The notes beneath the pieces are model-generated. The model saw nothing but the letters and a program-made list of their open reading frames with translations. It did not search any database and was not told where the DNA came from. A stretch of DNA of 64,000 nt from Streptomyces sp. SLBN-31 (GTDB taxonomy: Bacteria; Actinomycetota; Actinomycetes; Streptomycetales; Streptomycetaceae), in the NCBI RefSeq assembly GCF_006715395.1, contig NZ_VFNC01000001.1, forward strand, positions 3,658,001 to 3,722,000. The letters are read 5' to 3'. A program made the position numbers and the translations under genes. Below, piece by piece: positions 62,144-64,000 of the stretch; the stretch's first letter is position 1; every line of letters begins with the position of its first letter.

Positions 62144-62662
62144 TCACTGCCCACCGGGAGTCGACGGCGTGGCTGCGTTCTGGTGGCGTTCAAGGACGCG
62201 GTAGACCGTGGCGCGGCTGACGGAAAAGAGCTCGGCGATAGTGTGTTCGCCGGACTGGTGCTGCTGGAACAGGTGGCTCTGCTGGCGGGCGGTGAGCTTG
62301 GGCTGCTTCCCCTTGAGCTTGCCCTTGGCCCGCGCCACCGCCATGCCTTCACGGGTGCGCATGCGCAGGAGATCGACCTCGAACTCGGCGAAGGTGGCCA
62401 GGATGTTGAAGAACATCTTGCCCATCGGGTCGGCGGGGTCGTAGAGCGTGCCGCCGAGCGAGAGCTTGACGCCGCGGGCGGTGAGGGAGTCGCCGATGTC
62501 GCGGGCGTCGGGTACCGAGCGCGCAAGGCGGTCGAGCTTGGGGACGACGAGGGTGTCGCCGGCGCGGACCGCCGCGAGGGCCTGGGCCAGGCCGGGCCGG
62601 TCGCGGTTCGTTCCGGTCAGCCCGTGGTCCAGGTAGATCCGGTCCTCCGGGACGTCCAGCAT
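62144..62662 (-). pseudogene. serine recombinase (Tn3 resolvase/invertase type), N-terminus with catalytic Ser deleted
   Basis: Family sequence starts at VPEDRIYLDHGLTGTNRDRP and runs through GDTLVVPKLDRLARSVPDAR, FFNILATFAEFEVDLLRMRT and the HTH QPKLTARQQSHLF...AELFSVSRATVYRVLERH. The first 35 residues, with the YARVST catalytic serine, are absent; the upstream open frame is res-like DNA translated by chance. The HTH also seems three residues short. Stop at 62144 is 2 bp from the S1 gene start. Recombinase activity is not expected. Confidence 0.8.
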
Positions 62663-62685
62663 CCCCGGAGCGTACGGTAAACCCC

Positions 62686-62796
62686 CGCTCAGCGTACAGA
62701 TCACCGGACACCCTAAATGAGACGCCGTCAGCACAGGTAGATCTCTCCCGCCAGGCAAGATCATCATTGTTCGCTGAGGGTTCCTCTATCGGACAC
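62686..62796. other. res-like recombination site with two related subsites
   Basis: CGCTCAGCGTACAGATCACC then GGACAC (62686-62711) and CGCTGAGGGTTCCTCTATCG then GACAC (62772-62796) share ends CGCT-AG-G and CGGACAC in the same orientation, 86 bp apart. Their position between a resolvase gene and the Tn3 module fits a res site. Confidence 0.45.
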
Positions 62797-62827
62797 AATC
62801 GACGGCCTGGGTCAGTACCCTGACGCG

Positions 62828-63424
62828 GTGACAACCGACACCGTCTTCTTGAGAGCCGTGGGCGGCACCGTCGACCTTCCCCTGCTCCCGCTTCCAGATC
62901 ATGTCGCAGCGCTTCTGTCCGCGCTGGGCGGTCCGCCTCGGCTAGCGGCCCACCTACGCGCCGTCCACGACGTCGCGCATCAGCTGATCGGCTGGGTAGA
63001 GGAGCGCTATCCCTCCGCGGCGATCGACCGGGAGGCGGCGCTGTTCGGGGCCGCGACGCACGACATAGGCAAGACGGTGCATCTGGCCGAGCTCTCCGGG
63101 CCCGGGTCGGCACATGAGGAGACCGGGCGGGCCCTGCTACTCGAACGCGGCATCAGCCCGGAGCTCGCCCGCTTCGCCGCGACGCACGCGTCGTGGACGC
63201 GATCGGACGTCGTTCTGGAGGATCTCCTTGTGAGCCTCGCCGACAAGATCTGGAAGAACAAGCGCGTTCCCGACCTGGAGGACCTCGTCGTGGCCAGGCT
63301 GGCCGAGGCCACCGGCCGGCCGGTGTGGGAGGAGTTCCTCGCGCTCGACGAGATCCTCTCCCGCATCGGCGACGAGGCCGACGAACGTCTGGCGTTCCAG
63401 GCGTCCTTCCCGATCCACACCTGA
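62828..63424 (+). CDS. HD-domain phosphohydrolase-like protein, Tn3 passenger
   Basis: 198 residues from GTG at 62828 (VTTDTVFLRAVGGTVDLPLL). The metal-binding pattern is H (LRAVHDVAHQLIGWV), HD (ALFGAATHDIGKTVHLAEL), H (THASWTRSDVVLEDLLVSLADKIWK) with the final Asp in the SLADK motif. HD proteins hydrolyse nucleotides or nucleotide second messengers; the substrate is unknown. It lies between tnpR/res and tnpA, so it travels as cargo of the transposon. Confidence 0.88.
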   Translation: MTTDTVFLRAVGGTVDLPLLPLPDHVAALLSALGGPPRLAAHLRAVHDVAHQLIGWVEERYPSAAIDREAALFGAATHDIGKTVHLAELSGPGSAHEETGRALLLERGISPELARFAATHASWTRSDVVLEDLLVSLADKIWKNKRVPDLEDLVVARLAEATGRPVWEEFLALDEILSRIGDEADERLAFQASFPIHT

Positions 63425-63494
63425 GGACTTCGCCGCCACCCTGGGTGCGGGACTGGAGCGGAACGCTCCGGCCGCCCGAGCCTAGAACCGGGCA

Positions 63495-64000
63495 TCACCT
63501 CCCGGTCGGTGCCGCCTCGTCCTGCGGGCGGCGCGGGGTGGGCACGGTCGCGGCTGGGGTGGTCAGGTCCAGCTGAAGGCGGCTGTTCATGTCCAGCTCG
63601 AACCGGCCGTAGGGGTTCACGTGCGTCCAGAACAGCGGGGACAGAGCCCGCCGATCGGCATCGGTGAGCATGTCGGCCCACTTCGAATCGACGAGGACCT
63701 GCTGCATCAGCAACGTGTTGACGTGCACGAGGGCGGACTGGAGCAGGTGGAGGGCGAGCATCGACGCCTCCTGGGATTCCTTGTCCGACCCGGCCAGATC
63801 GCCGTCCTTGCCGTAGGAGAGGTCCTGGTTCGCGCTGTTCCAGTTCTCCCCGACCTGCAAGCCCTCGTGGATCTCCTGGCGCAGTTCGACGTCGGCCAGG
63901 TAGTCGCAGACGAACGCTGTGCGCACCGCCCGCCCGAGTTCCTCGATGGCCTGGTAGGTCGGGTGCTTCGGCCCGCCGCGGGTGAAGCGGCGCAGGACTT
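63495..64000 (-). mobile_element. tnpA: Tn3-family transposase TnpA, C-terminal part (continues beyond window)
   Basis: The minus-strand frame is open to the window edge and ends at 63495. It reads [40 protein letters not shown] (family has VVENWNSA), [40 protein letters not shown] and [20 protein letters not shown]. These are the last 165 residues of the Tn3 transposase catalytic domain, including its conserved Glu region ([13 protein letters not shown]). The 5' part and outer inverted repeat lie right of the window. Confidence 0.93.

Noticed and set aside
1..64000. CRISPR arrays, rRNA genes, phage structural genes or biosynthetic megasynthases
   Set aside because: No regularly spaced repeats, rRNA signatures, phage modules or PKS/NRPS motifs were seen anywhere in the window.

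Overview
The window is very GC-rich with strong GC bias at third codon positions, many GTG/TTG starts and families typical of Streptomyces: PucR and GylR-like regulators, SpoIIE-type phosphatases with HATPase anti-sigma-like proteins, a DesA3-like desaturase with its reductase, a mycothiol-amidase-like PIG-L protein, and VCBS-repeat secreted proteins. It reads as a Streptomyces chromosomal accessory region (or large linear plasmid) that has suffered many deletions: about a dozen genes are truncated or survive only as 30-60 codon stubs, and several others are broken by a single-base frameshift. The frameshifts may partly be assembly errors.

Region 1 (1-12.7 kb) holds mixed metabolic genes: a membrane protein tail, a LacI-family remnant, an aldo/keto reductase, a GNAT acetyltransferase, a large secreted FG-GAP/VCBS protein, a frameshifted DUF1963 gene, a divergent XRE-cupin regulator and epoxide-hydrolase pair, a frameshifted metallophosphoesterase and a PIG-L deacetylase. 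Region 2 (12.9-18.7 kb) holds a PucR regulator divergent from a ferredoxin reductase and acyl-CoA desaturase operon, a MarR regulator divergent from an FMN reductase with clear palindromic operators, and a protein made of three 49-residue CCCH repeats. Region 3 (19-30.7 kb) has two SpoIIE phosphatases, an ABC exporter half, a NarL-type two-component system, DUF418 membrane proteins (one intact, one 3' stub), a flavin/PNPOx-fold protein and a serine hydrolase.

Region 4 (31.2-43.1 kb) is a membrane and ion-homeostasis block: two SPFH+NfeD gene pairs flank an APC permease (frameshifted), an ArsB/NhaD-type transporter, a small translationally coupled ORF, an NhaP-like antiporter, an orphan kdpF and a KdpD-type DUF4118 stub. 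A nearly identical 22-nt element lies in the leaders of the APC permease and the antiporter. Region 5 (43.7-52.3 kb) is a complete PEP-dependent dihydroxyacetone kinase system (DhaM, HPr, glycerol facilitator, DhaK, DhaL, EI-like protein, all separate polypeptides). A second, eroded inverted copy (dhaL, a dhaK stub, a GylR/IclR regulator, broken dhaM, HPr) follows. Both copies share promoter and operator sequences built on GTTCAT-N5-ATGAAC, so one IclR-family protein probably controls glycerol/dihydroxyacetone use at both loci.

Region 6 (52.3-59.4 kb) is rich in partner-switching signalling: two HATPase proteins and a third as a stub, a STAS anti-anti-sigma factor, a GAF-PP2C phosphatase, a VWA stub, a hydrolase, a catalytically gutted SDR beneath orphan TetR-type palindromes, and an IS110 fragment. 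Region 7 (59.6-64 kb) starts with tRNA-like half genes and a terminator, then an S1-domain RNA-binding protein coupled to a small ORF with an in-frame amber codon, and a Tn3-family module (truncated serine resolvase, res-like repeats, HD-domain passenger, 3' part of tnpA) running off the right edge.
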